A stretch of DNA of 64,000 nucleotides from Blastocatellia bacterium. GTDB lineage: Bacteria > Acidobacteriota > Blastocatellia > Chloracidobacteriales > JADJPF01. The stretch lies in contig JANWYG010000004.1 in assembly GCA_025057015.1 (NCBI GenBank), positions 1 through 64,000 of the forward strand, read 5' to 3'. The position numbers and the translations under genes are program-made. Shown here in pieces: positions 54,634 through 62,011 of this stretch (its first letter is position 1; every line of letters begins with the position of its first letter). The notes under the pieces were generated by a model that saw nothing but the letters and a program-made list of their open reading frames with translations, was not told where the DNA came from and did not search any database.

Positions 54634-54704
54634 GCGGGCGACGGGATTCGAACCCGCAACTTTCAGCTTGGGAAGCTGACACTCTACCGTTGAGTTACGC
54701 CCGC
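54634..54704 (-). tRNA. tRNA-Gly (CCC anticodon)
   Basis: The minus strand folds into a 71-nt cloverleaf: acceptor arms GCGGGCG and CGCCCGC, D-arm containing CAACGGTAGAG, anticodon stem TCAGC/GCTGA with loop TTCCCAA, and T-arm with GGTTCGAATCC. The loop places CCC at the anticodon, reading GGG for glycine. The CCA end is not encoded. Confidence 0.95.
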
Positions 54705-54743
54705 AAGAAGTAGTCTCAAAATATCAAAAAAGCAGCCCTTGCG

Positions 54744-55142
54744 TCAAGATCCACTGCTGCTCTTCATATAAGTTGCCCTTATGCGCGAACTTATCCCTCC
54801 ACGAGGCGTGAACCGGCCCACTACCTCGCACCTTACTGGCTTACAAGCTCTAACTACGTCCTGTAAGATGCGGTTGACGACGTTTTCATAAAAAATACCT
54901 AGGTTGCGGTAAGCTAAAATATATTGTTTTAAAGACTTCAGTTCTAAACAGAATTCGTCAGGCTCGTATCTTATGATTATCGTCCCAAAGTCCGGTAAAC
55001 CTGTCTTGGGACAAACTGAGGTGAATTCTGGTATCTCTATCTCTATCTCATAGCCTCTGAACTGATTTGGCCAACAGTCTATCATTGGTAACTCTGCGTC
55101 TAGCCCTGCTACAGCCTCTTTGTCTGTGTAGCCTGTAGACAT
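54744..55142 (-). CDS. queF: NADPH-dependent 7-cyano-7-deazaguanine reductase
   Basis: It reduces preQ0 to preQ1 in the queuosine tRNA-modification pathway, in the cytosol. The 132-residue length is that of the short unimodular form. The nitrile-attacking Cys is in 'FTSVCPKTGLPDFGTI' and the 'LELKSLKQYILAYRN' substrate motif with its Glu is intact, as is 'RFTPRGGIS' near the C-terminus. It lies just upstream of the tRNA-Gly gene on the same strand. No other queuosine gene is in the window. Confidence 0.95.
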   Translation of the reverse strand: MSTGYTDKEAVAGLDAELPMIDCWPNQFRGYEIEIEIPEFTSVCPKTGLPDFGTIIIRYEPDEFCLELKSLKQYILAYRNLGIFYENVVNRILQDVVRACKPVRCEVVGRFTPRGGISSRIRATYMKSSSGS

Positions 55143-55259
55143 TACCCTTTCTCCTCCTTATACAGGCTTACAGCTGCCGATTATACTATACCCTAAATAT
55201 CATCGATAGATACAACAAGTAGCTCTCTGGAACTCTCTCTTATGTTTTTCCATTTTTCT

Positions 55260-55585
55260 TTGTGCAATCTTTGCGCTCTTTGTGTCTCTGTGTTCTCTAT
55301 GCTTCCTTTGTGTTCTCTGTGTCTCTGTGTTCTCTGTGCTTTCTTTGTGTTCTTTGTGCCTCTGTGGTGAGGTTATTTTATTTTTCACCACAGAGACACA
55401 GAGGACACAGAGAGGGCACAGAGAAAGTTAAAATCTCTGTGTCCTTTGTGTCTTTGTGTCCTTTGTGCTTTCTTTGTGTTCTCTGTGTCTCTGTGTTCTC
55501 TATGCTTTCTTTGTGTTCTTTGTGTCTCTGTGGTGAGGTTATTTTATTTTTCACCACAGAGACACAGAGGACACAGAGAGAGAGT
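55260..55585. repeat. CACAGAG-type repeat array with two hairpins, right copy
   Basis: Two related units. Each has tandem 'tctttgtgttctctgtgtct' phrases followed by a hairpin: GTGCCTCTGTGGTG (55356-55369) with CACCACAGAGACAC (55386-55399), and a perfect 14-bp pair, GTGTCTCTGTGGTG (55522-55535) with CACCACAGAGACAC (55552-55565). Both loops are the same 16 nt (aggttattttattttt). The array ends about 60 nt before the methylmalonyl-CoA mutase start. Open frames inside only translate the repeat, including an apparent 5' extension of the mutase from 55446. Confidence 0.92.
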
Positions 55586-55646
55586 CGGCTGTTTGCCATT
55601 GCCTTCAATCCTTTGGCTTAGATACGATCTTATAGAGGGTTCGGTT

Positions 55647-57257
55647 ATGGAAAAGGAAAAAATGAGTAAGCAAAGAAAACAGAAATTCGAGACTTCCTCT
55701 GGCATAGAGTTAAAAGCTGCTTTTCAGCTACAAGATGTTGCCGCAAGCGGTGAGATTGATACTTCTATGCCGGGAACCTTTCCCTTCACCCGTGGTATAC
55801 ATCCCAGCATGTATCGCACCCGCTTTTGGACTATGCGCCAGTATGCTGGCTTTGCTACCGCTGAGGAATCTAACAAACGGTATAAGTATTTGCTTGCAAA
55901 TGGTACTACGGGACTTTCGATAGCTTTCGACTTACCTACCCAAATAGGCCTGGACTCTGACAATCCACTTGCAGCAGGGGAAGTAGGTAAAGTCGGTGTA
56001 GCAATAGATTCACTAAGGGACATGGAGATACTGCTTGATGGTATACCGCTCGACAAAGTCTCTACTTCCATGACGATCAATTCTACAGCAGCTATATTGC
56101 TTGCTCTCTATATAGCGGTAGCACGCAAACAAGGCGTACCCACTCATAAGCTGAATGGTACGATACAAAACGACTTGCTTAAAGAATACATAGCACGAGG
56201 AACTTATATCTATCCACCTCGTCCGTCGCTTAGAATTATCACAGATATCTTTGCCTACTGTTCTAAGCATCTGCCTAATTGGAACACCATATCGATTTCG
56301 GGATATCACATAAGAGAAGCAGGCTCGACTGCCGTGCAAGAAGTTGCATTTACCCTGGCAAATGCTATCTGTTACACACAAGCGGCTATAGATGCAGGGC
56401 TGGAAGTGGATAGTTTTGCCCCGCGCCTCAGCTTCTTCTTCAATGCTCATAATAACCTTCTCGAAGAAGTGGCTAAGTTTCGTGCTGCACGTAGACTATG
56501 GGCGAAGATAATGAGAGAACGCTTTGGAGCAAAGGATGAACGCTCTTGTATGTTGCGCTTCCACGCGCAGACAGCAGGCAGTACGCTGACTGCACAGCAG
56601 CCCGATGTGAATGTAGTGCGCGTGACAATACAAGCACTTGCTGCAGTCCTCGGAGGAGCCCAGTCCTTACATACTAACTCTCGTGATGAAGCTCTTAGCT
56701 TGCCTACGGAAGAAGCCGCTCGCTTAGCCCTGAGAACTCAGCAGGTCATAGCCTATGAATCCGGCGTTGCAGACATAGCCGATCCTCTAGGTGGTAGCTA
56801 CGTGGTAGAGTATCTGACAAACGAGATTGAAGCTAGAGCTTTGGATTATATACGCAAGATAGATGAAATGGGAGGCGTGTTAACAGCGATAGAGACAGGA
56901 TGGATACAACGCGAGATTCAAGAAGCGGCCTACCGCTATCAGAAAGCCTTGGAAAGAGGTGAAGAAGTAGTTGTCGGACTAAACAAGTTCCAGATAGAGG
57001 AATCCGAGCACATACCAATTTTCAAGGTAGATGATTCTATAGAGCGGGCTCAGGTAGAAGCGCTTCGAAGACTGCGTAAAGAACGTGATAACGCAAAAGT
57101 AGCTGCCGCGTTAGACGCTGTAGAGGCTGCTGCGCGTACTACTGAAAATCTCATGCCACATATACTTAATGCCGTCGAGTGTTACGCTACCGTGGGTGAA
57201 ATTTCTGATCGACTGCGCAAAGTCTTCGGTGAGTATAGAGAAGCGCTGGTACTCTAG
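55647..57257 (+). CDS. Methylmalonyl-CoA mutase, large-subunit catalytic domain
   Basis: A 536-residue B12-dependent mutase catalytic (TIM-barrel) domain interconverting methylmalonyl-CoA and succinyl-CoA. Family signatures are '[22 protein letters not shown]' (shown in part, the substrate entrance), '[20 protein letters not shown]', '[11 protein letters not shown]', '[21 protein letters not shown]' and '[19 protein letters not shown]' (each shown in part). The separate ~130-residue B12-binding domain is not fused and not in the window, so the enzyme is of the split type. ATG 55647 with AGAGGG 7 nt upstream is the start; the longer open frame from 55446 is repeat sequence. Its TAG overlaps the stop of the convergent E1-like gene in a shared CTAG. 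Ethylmalonyl- or isobutyryl-CoA mutase cannot be fully excluded. Confidence 0.88.
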   Translation: MEKEKMSKQRKQKFETSSGIELKAAFQLQDVAASGEIDTSMPGTFPFTRGIHPSMYRTRFWTMRQYAGFATAEESNKRYKYLLANGTTGLSIAFDLPTQIGLDSDNPLAAGEVGKVGVAIDSLRDMEILLDGIPLDKVSTSMTINSTAAILLALYIAVARKQGVPTHKLNGTIQNDLLKEYIARGTYIYPPRPSLRIITDIFAYCSKHLPNWNTISISGYHIREAGSTAVQEVAFTLANAICYTQAAIDAGLEVDSFAPRLSFFFNAHNNLLEEVAKFRAARRLWAKIMRERFGAKDERSCMLRFHAQTAGSTLTAQQPDVNVVRVTIQALAAVLGGAQSLHTNSRDEALSLPTEEAARLALRTQQVIAYESGVADIADPLGGSYVVEYLTNEIEARALDYIRKIDEMGGVLTAIETGWIQREIQEAAYRYQKALERGEEVVVGLNKFQIEESEHIPIFKVDDSIERAQVEALRRLRKERDNAKVAAALDAVEAAARTTENLMPHILNAVECYATVGEISDRLRKVFGEYREALVL

Positions 57258-58702
57258 TTTTGGTCAAAGGGAATTTGAAGGCTTGAGAGATCGAAGGCTT
57301 CTTTAAGCTTTAGGGCTACTTCTAGTTTTCTTTTGCACTCTGCACACTCTACGTAATCTCCGCGCCCGGCAATCTCGTCGGGGCCGTATACTCTGGCTGC
57401 ACCAACTTTGTCTATGCCATATGGATATAGGCCGTCAGCATTAATTTCAGCATAGTTTGCTCCAAGCAGCAGGGTACGCTCTTCTGCTATTATTCTGCAA
57501 AGCCAGACTTCGGGGTTAAGGTAGCTTGTTGTAATCAAAGCTGCTGCTATTGCCGCTCTTGCAGTCTCTACTATTGTTGCTGGTTCGGCTTGTAATTCGT
57601 GTGGTGCTGCATACATCCTTCTTTGCTCGGGCGTAAGTTCCGGAGTCGGACCACGGTGTATGTGCCCTCTGATACAACTAAAGCAGGGGCCTTCTTCCGT
57701 GACGATTATCGCTTCGAAGTATCTTGCCCTAGCATAGCAGCTAATTGCTAAATGGGGTACTTTGATTGACCTTAACTGTGCTGACACTGCTCGGTCGTGA
57801 TTAGTACCCGTAGAAAGCACGGCAAAGTCCAAGTGTCCGAGTCTGTCCAGCTCATCTAAATTAGTTTCATCCAGGTTTTTCATGAAAGTTAAACACTTTG
57901 ATGCGCCCAGTAGCTCTGCGCAAGCCTCTACTTTTGGTTTACCTACTTGTTTCACACTATATAACTGCCGAATAGGATTAGTTATATCGACACTTTCTCC
58001 GTCAAAAAGCACCAAGTCGGCACCAAGAGTTGCTAACTTTTCGGCTACGATACTGCCGAGGCTGCCGAGGCCTACGATAAGGATTCTCTTACCATTGAGA
58101 GTACTACTCTTTAACTGTCCTTTTGCTACTAAGCTGAGATTTTGCGAGCTTACTTCTTCTACTGCCCAAGGCCAGGAAGGATGCCCAATAAGCAAAGGAC
58201 GACCGTTGTAGAAGCTGTTGATGTCGCTACGTGCTAGCGGAGTTGAGTTTAGCAATCGGCCTTTGACCAGTGCAGCAGCTACCGTGAGAAGGTTATCAAG
58301 AAGTAATGTACCTCGTATGTTGACATCCACAATTAGATCAGCTGTAGTAGTAGGTAGCGTAACTATTAAGCCTGCGCCGTTCTCAAGCTGAGAAAAAAAT
58401 AGTCCTTCACAAGTATTTGTAAGGCAGAACTTGTTTGCTGTCTGTAGTACATCCCTTCTGCCAGCGGCTACTAAGAAGTCGATATTGCCGGAGCTAATTT
58501 CTATTCTGAGTCCTAGTTTTTCAGAGAGTCTGTTTGCAGCTCTTTCTACGGCAAGGCGATTGTCTTCCGTAACAGCATATTTGGTAATACCACAGCCACA
58601 GAGGTAATCCATCAACAAGTAGGCATCGCCTAGTATAGCTATGTTTTTGTTAAACAAATGGTTGCCGACTATGGGTAAGATCCTTGCGAAGACATCGTTC
58701 AT
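57254..58702 (-). CDS. E1-like ubiquitin-activating protein with tandem Rossmann halves
   Basis: A 482-residue ThiF/E1-superfamily protein. Residues ~200-345 are a canonical adenylation domain: '[14 protein letters not shown]' (ATP glycine loop 211-216), Asp234 in 'LVLFDGE', Asn242 and Arg245 in 'NPIRQLY', Lys255 in 'GKPKVEA', and a candidate thioester Cys322 in '[12 protein letters not shown]'. Two CxxC pairs (340/343 and 453/456) form the zinc site. Residues ~18-180 look like a worn second copy: '[19 protein letters not shown]', 'TEDN', '[13 protein letters not shown]' and 'LLIG' follow the order of '[12 protein letters not shown]', 'FDGE', '[13 protein letters not shown]' and 'LLLG', but without the glycine loop. 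That is the plan of eukaryotic Uba1 in one chain. AGAGGA lies 9 nt before ATG 58702, inside the preceding peptidase gene (53-nt overlap). It is the last gene of the operon. Confidence 0.85.
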   Translation of the reverse strand: MNDVFARILPIVGNHLFNKNIAILGDAYLLMDYLCGCGITKYAVTEDNRLAVERAANRLSEKLGLRIEISSGNIDFLVAAGRRDVLQTANKFCLTNTCEGLFFSQLENGAGLIVTLPTTTADLIVDVNIRGTLLLDNLLTVAAALVKGRLLNSTPLARSDINSFYNGRPLLIGHPSWPWAVEEVSSQNLSLVAKGQLKSSTLNGKRILIVGLGSLGSIVAEKLATLGADLVLFDGESVDITNPIRQLYSVKQVGKPKVEACAELLGASKCLTFMKNLDETNLDELDRLGHLDFAVLSTGTNHDRAVSAQLRSIKVPHLAISCYARARYFEAIIVTEEGPCFSCIRGHIHRGPTPELTPEQRRMYAAPHELQAEPATIVETARAAIAAALITTSYLNPEVWLCRIIAEERTLLLGANYAEINADGLYPYGIDKVGAARVYGPDEIAGRGDYVECAECKRKLEVALKLKEAFDLSSLQIPFDQN

Positions 58703-59558
58703 TTGCGGTTTCCTCTATTTTAGTGAGCTTGTATTTGCTAAAGCTTGTACCAAGATTGATAACGAAATTGGATGAAATAACTGCGTTATGCAAAACCCGC
58801 GCTACGATAGGTTGAATTGGAAAGCTGGGCGGTAGTAGCAGTAATATTGCGTCACAGGTCTTTGAGTAGAAGGCAAGTGATGTCCAAGCACCAGGCCATC
58901 GCTCCAGCTCTATCAATCTGTCGCCAAGTTCGCTTCTGAGTGATTGCTCCCAATCTTGCCCTCGGACTGTTTTGTAATATGGCTGCTTGAGGTAATGGCA
59001 TTTATGCGAGTCAGAGATTTCTGCTTTGCCTAAATCCCATACTTGATTTTCATCGGCTGCAAAACAACAAGGATTCCAACCCTCGTCGTTACGCGCAAGA
59101 ATTATGGCAAGACTTAGGTGTATATCTAGCAAAGCAGAGTTTTTGTTCAGGTAGGGCAAGATGTGGCAGCGTAGGTCTGTACTGGAAGGATATGTGTAAC
59201 CGATTGCAAACGGGTGCGAGTGGCCTGGGCCGAGAAAAAGTAGTTGAGGGTATCTCTTGTTTATTTTCGATACCCCTTCGTGGAAGATTGAGTTTATTGA
59301 CGCGTCATGACGAAAGCTCGCAGAATACTGGCTATATGACGCAAATTGGCGCGGTGGCAGAAACACTTCACATATTACTATCTGAGATAGGTCTTCTAAG
59401 CGGCAGCTGTCACATAGCGTACGACCTATCTTAGGCTGTAGAGCTACCATTGGGTAGAACGTAGACTCAAGTGCTGTATCACTACGATTAGCCCAAAAGT
59501 CTGTCTCTTGACAGATCTTTTTCCAAGCTCTTGCGAGTATCGTTACTTTGGGTAGCAT
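58650..59558 (-). CDS. JAMM/JAB-family metallopeptidase (deubiquitinase-like)
   Basis: A 302-residue protein with the zinc-peptidase signature of the JAMM/Mov34/MPN fold: Glu64 ('VICEVFLPP'), His113 and His115 in 'LGPGHSHPF', Ser125 and Asp128 in 'YPSSTD'. The spacing from the second His to the Asp is 13 residues, two more than in AMSH-like enzymes, a small insertion. Such peptidases in E1/E2 operons trim the ubiquitin-like modifier to Gly-Gly or remove it from targets. The C-terminal ~110 residues are of unknown fold. ATG 59558 is 4 nt after the E2-like stop; an in-frame ATG at 59600 would overlap that gene. The gene overlaps E1 at its end. Confidence 0.82.
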   Translation of the reverse strand: MLPKVTILARAWKKICQETDFWANRSDTALESTFYPMVALQPKIGRTLCDSCRLEDLSQIVICEVFLPPRQFASYSQYSASFRHDASINSIFHEGVSKINKRYPQLLFLGPGHSHPFAIGYTYPSSTDLRCHILPYLNKNSALLDIHLSLAIILARNDEGWNPCCFAADENQVWDLGKAEISDSHKCHYLKQPYYKTVRGQDWEQSLRSELGDRLIELERWPGAWTSLAFYSKTCDAILLLLPPSFPIQPIVARVLHNAVISSNFVINLGTSFSKYKLTKIEETANERCLRKDLTHSRQPFV

Positions 59559-59562
59559 AGTC

Positions 59563-60486
59563 TTACCGGAAGTATTTAGGAACTTGTTTGTCTTCTGCAT
59601 ATTTCACCAAAGCAAAAGTATGAGGGGCTATTCGGTTTGCAACTACTTGTAGAATAGTTATGCTCTCGTTCCACTCTTTGGAAGCGTATAAGCAAATCTG
59701 TGTTTCTCCGATCAAATGAGCAGTATGGCCAGCAGCTTCGAGCAGATCAACGAATTCAAAACTACCATAGTAGGCTGTGGGCTGATTATGTGGCCAGTCA
59801 CGTGGATAATACACTTCTATGGGGATAAGTATGTGTTTTGCTCCCAGGATGTCTATTATTGGATAGGATAGCTTACGATCCTCGATTGCCTTTTGCAGCA
59901 CTTCTAGCACTTTAGGTCTGTCAGAGAGGTTTACTGGTAGTAGGCCTGACCAACCTAGGTAAGTTGGCCTTTTTACTTTGTATGGCTTGTCGCAGAAGAT
60001 ACATCTGACTGCACCGCGGGTGGGTACTAGATTGTCCTTGCAGCAAGGTGAAAGAATAGACGATTTTTCATACTTCTCATAAGGGTCATCTTCTCCGAAG
60101 GTGAGTATCCAATTTGGTAGATGTTGCTGCATTTCTTCAAGGTCGCGCTTTAGTAGATTTTCATTTCTGAGCCATTTGTAGTGACTGAAAAGTTCTTTAA
60201 TGAGTTCTATGTCAACCTGCCAAGTTTTGATGCTGCGATCGGGCATAATTCTTCTTTGTGTGAAGCTCTCTGGTCTGCCAAATCTGTCTTCTGCGGGGTT
60301 AATCGTCATTGGCAGCTCATCACCTCTGGCTTTGTTTCTACTTGGGAAGAAGTCAACAGGTGTAGAGCTAACTTCAGCTTCTTCAGCTGCTTTGGAACTT
60401 GTATAAATCCTTTCGCATAGAGGGCAGAAGGCTATCGGGCCTGTCTGTATTAACTCTTGAGGTGGGAAGCAAAATTTACATCTCAT
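59563..60486 (-). CDS. E2-like (UBC-fold) conjugation protein with zinc clusters
   Basis: A 307-residue protein. Residues 1-24 carry a zinc knuckle (C3, C6, C21, C24); C148/C149 with C162/C165 form a second. Residues ~195-295 follow the UBC pattern: 'IPIEVYYPRDWPHNQP' corresponds to the 'FPxxYPxxPP' strand-turn of E2s. 'HLIGETQICLYASKEWNESI' matches the active-site run GxICL...W, with Cys265 as candidate thioester residue and His257 at the position of the HPN Asn, a substitution seen in other bacterial E2-like proteins. 'TILQVVANRI' matches the following helix. No RING partner is needed for the call but none is seen. TAGGAGG lies 6 nt before the ATG. The assignment rests on motif order and on the E1 and JAMM neighbours. 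Confidence 0.7.
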   Translation of the reverse strand: MRCKFCFPPQELIQTGPIAFCPLCERIYTSSKAAEEAEVSSTPVDFFPSRNKARGDELPMTINPAEDRFGRPESFTQRRIMPDRSIKTWQVDIELIKELFSHYKWLRNENLLKRDLEEMQQHLPNWILTFGEDDPYEKYEKSSILSPCCKDNLVPTRGAVRCIFCDKPYKVKRPTYLGWSGLLPVNLSDRPKVLEVLQKAIEDRKLSYPIIDILGAKHILIPIEVYYPRDWPHNQPTAYYGSFEFVDLLEAAGHTAHLIGETQICLYASKEWNESITILQVVANRIAPHTFALVKYAEDKQVPKYFR

Positions 60487-60496
60487 AATAGTCCTC

Positions 60497-61135
60497 CTAT
60501 TTTTTGGTTATGAATCCGCCATAATAGAACCGTGCTGTTCCGGCATTAAGTGCCTCTTCTATGCTAGAAGCTAAGGTGAAAAACCTCTTTTGGATGCCTC
60601 CTTGAGTGAGCATGTATTCTTCTAATGAGTGAGGGCAGAACAGAATATTTTCCGAACGTGCTATTAGTGGCCTCGTGGGGTTGCAGCAGCTACAAGTGCC
60701 GTAGGGCAATTCTTGAAGTCTCTTGTACTCTCCTAAGTACTGTGCGTAGCGTTCGTTTGTTAGCGAGCAGTAAATGATGTCGTCCTTTGTTATTAGTGGC
60801 CGCTTAGGATTGCAGCATTTACAGGCACCTATCGGTAGGCTGTTAGTAGGTACCAGCAAGTTGTCTGGAACTCGAGGGACAAACATCTTGTTACAATTTC
60901 GGCAAACCAACAACCCGTTCTCTAGCTGCAGCTCATGCACGCACGAAGGGCAGCAGGGCAAACTCTTTGAGCTGACAGTTGTTGGGTTGCCATCTGTCTT
61001 CAAACTCTCTAGAGTGCTGACGACTTCCTGTTGCAACTGCCGTTGTTGTTTACGCCGGAGGAGTTCACCGATCAATGTCAAGTTTGACGCGTGCGTACCG
61101 TTTAGTGTCGCTTGAAGCTGTTGGTCTTTTTTCAT
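60497..61135 (-). CDS. Small multi-zinc-cluster protein with C-terminal Gly-Gly
   Basis: A 212-residue protein of no known family. After a charged helical N-terminus it has a Cys cluster (C61, C62, C65, C78, C81) and two repeats of the unusual motif C-x-C-C-N-P-x-R-P-L-I, at 105-115 ('CKCCNPKRPLI') and 148-158 ('CSCCNPTRPLI'), each followed about 10 residues later by an aromatic-Cys (Y122-C123, F166-C167). The chain ends 'RFYYGGFITKK', so a Gly-Gly (206-207) sits five residues before the C-terminus. Because it lies in an operon with E1, E2 and JAMM peptidase, it could be the modifier precursor, an E3-like adaptor or a substrate. No beta-grasp fold can be recognised by eye. AGGAG lies 8 nt before the ATG. 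It begins 9 nt after the preceding gene. Confidence 0.6.
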   Translation of the reverse strand: MKKDQQLQATLNGTHASNLTLIGELLRRKQQRQLQQEVVSTLESLKTDGNPTTVSSKSLPCCPSCVHELQLENGLLVCRNCNKMFVPRVPDNLLVPTNSLPIGACKCCNPKRPLITKDDIIYCSLTNERYAQYLGEYKRLQELPYGTCSCCNPTRPLIARSENILFCPHSLEEYMLTQGGIQKRFFTLASSIEEALNAGTARFYYGGFITKK

Positions 61136-61144
61136 ATTCTTCTC

Positions 61145-61996
61145 CTAAATCGCCACACGCAAAGCTGCCTCAAAGGCTTCTTTCTGAGCGGCAGGAATGA
61201 AAGATCTGGCTTTTTCCAAGTGCTTTCTGTTAAGTAGGAAATACTTGGAGCTTTCAAGGTAGGCTACTGACTCTGGTCTTGGTTCTATACCGAGTGATTC
61301 AGCGAGCTTTGAGAGGCATTCGTTGCCTTTGATGATTTGGGCATGTCCATAAGCTGCCATTTGCCTAATAGCTTCGTGGTGCTTAGCAGGCTGCTGTGAC
61401 ATACAGGCTGGTTCTATGACTTTGACGCGAAAGCCTAGAGCAGTAAACACCTGCGCGTTAAGTTGTATCATGTAGTCTGTCCAGACGCCGGCAAGATAGA
61501 TTTCTACCTCTTCAGCTGGAGCATTGCCTGTGTGGTCGTTGATCCAGTCCAGTATAGGCGAAGGTTGTTTGCCTTCGGGTAGCACCATAATCGCTTGATG
61601 AGCTCGATACTCACGTGAGTTACCGCATCCGACATATGGCTGCAGATCCTCTATCCAATCCCAACCGGGATGACCTTCTATAGCGTGCGGATTGAAGGTC
61701 TTAAGGTGCGGATAATGATCTATATTTTCTGCCGTGTGGCTATCAGCTCGCCATATTGTGAGGACGTTTGATGATCCCTCGCCCATAGTGACCAAGTCTG
61801 CCAACCATTGCCAGACACCACCGTTGGTTGCCACTATACGGGGATCAATTCTTATGAGGCAGTCTGCCTCTTTAGGCCCGTCAGGTGGTCCTACGAGATC
61901 GTTGATTAGGTCACAAATAATTACTATCTTCTTGTCGCTTATGCGACTGGAAGGTTGGTACGTATAAAACTTTTCGGGCATTATTGGCCTTGCCAT
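61145..61996 (-). CDS. Isochorismatase/nicotinamidase-fold protein lacking the catalytic Cys
   Basis: A 283-residue protein of the cysteine-hydrolase (isochorismatase-like) fold. The N-terminal strand with the catalytic Asp is present ('IVIICDLINDLVGPP', Asp29), as are a nicotinamidase-like metal-ligand region ('WRADSHTAENIDHYPHL') and 'NPHAIEGHPGWDWI'. At the active-site turn, active members read G-x-x-T-D-x-C; this protein reads 'AGVWTDYMIQLN', with Met176 in place of Cys. I cannot place the catalytic Lys either. It is therefore probably a pseudo-enzyme used for binding. AAGGAG lies 8 nt before the ATG. It is the second gene of the operon, after the Hsp70-like gene. Confidence 0.75.
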   Translation of the reverse strand: MARPIMPEKFYTYQPSSRISDKKIVIICDLINDLVGPPDGPKEADCLIRIDPRIVATNGGVWQWLADLVTMGEGSSNVLTIWRADSHTAENIDHYPHLKTFNPHAIEGHPGWDWIEDLQPYVGCGNSREYRAHQAIMVLPEGKQPSPILDWINDHTGNAPAEEVEIYLAGVWTDYMIQLNAQVFTALGFRVKVIEPACMSQQPAKHHEAIRQMAAYGHAQIIKGNECLSKLAESLGIEPRPESVAYLESSKYFLLNRKHLEKARSFIPAAQKEAFEAALRVAI

Positions 61997-62011
61997 GGTG
62001 TTTTCTCCTTT

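Noticed and set aside
55260-55585. Possible CRISPR array
   Set aside because: Repeat units are of uneven length, spacers are not unique and form inverted repeats with each other, and no cas gene is present.
55446-55646. N-terminal extension of the methylmalonyl-CoA mutase reading frame
   Set aside because: It only translates the CACAGAG-type repeat; the ATG at 55647 with AGAGGG upstream begins the family-like protein.
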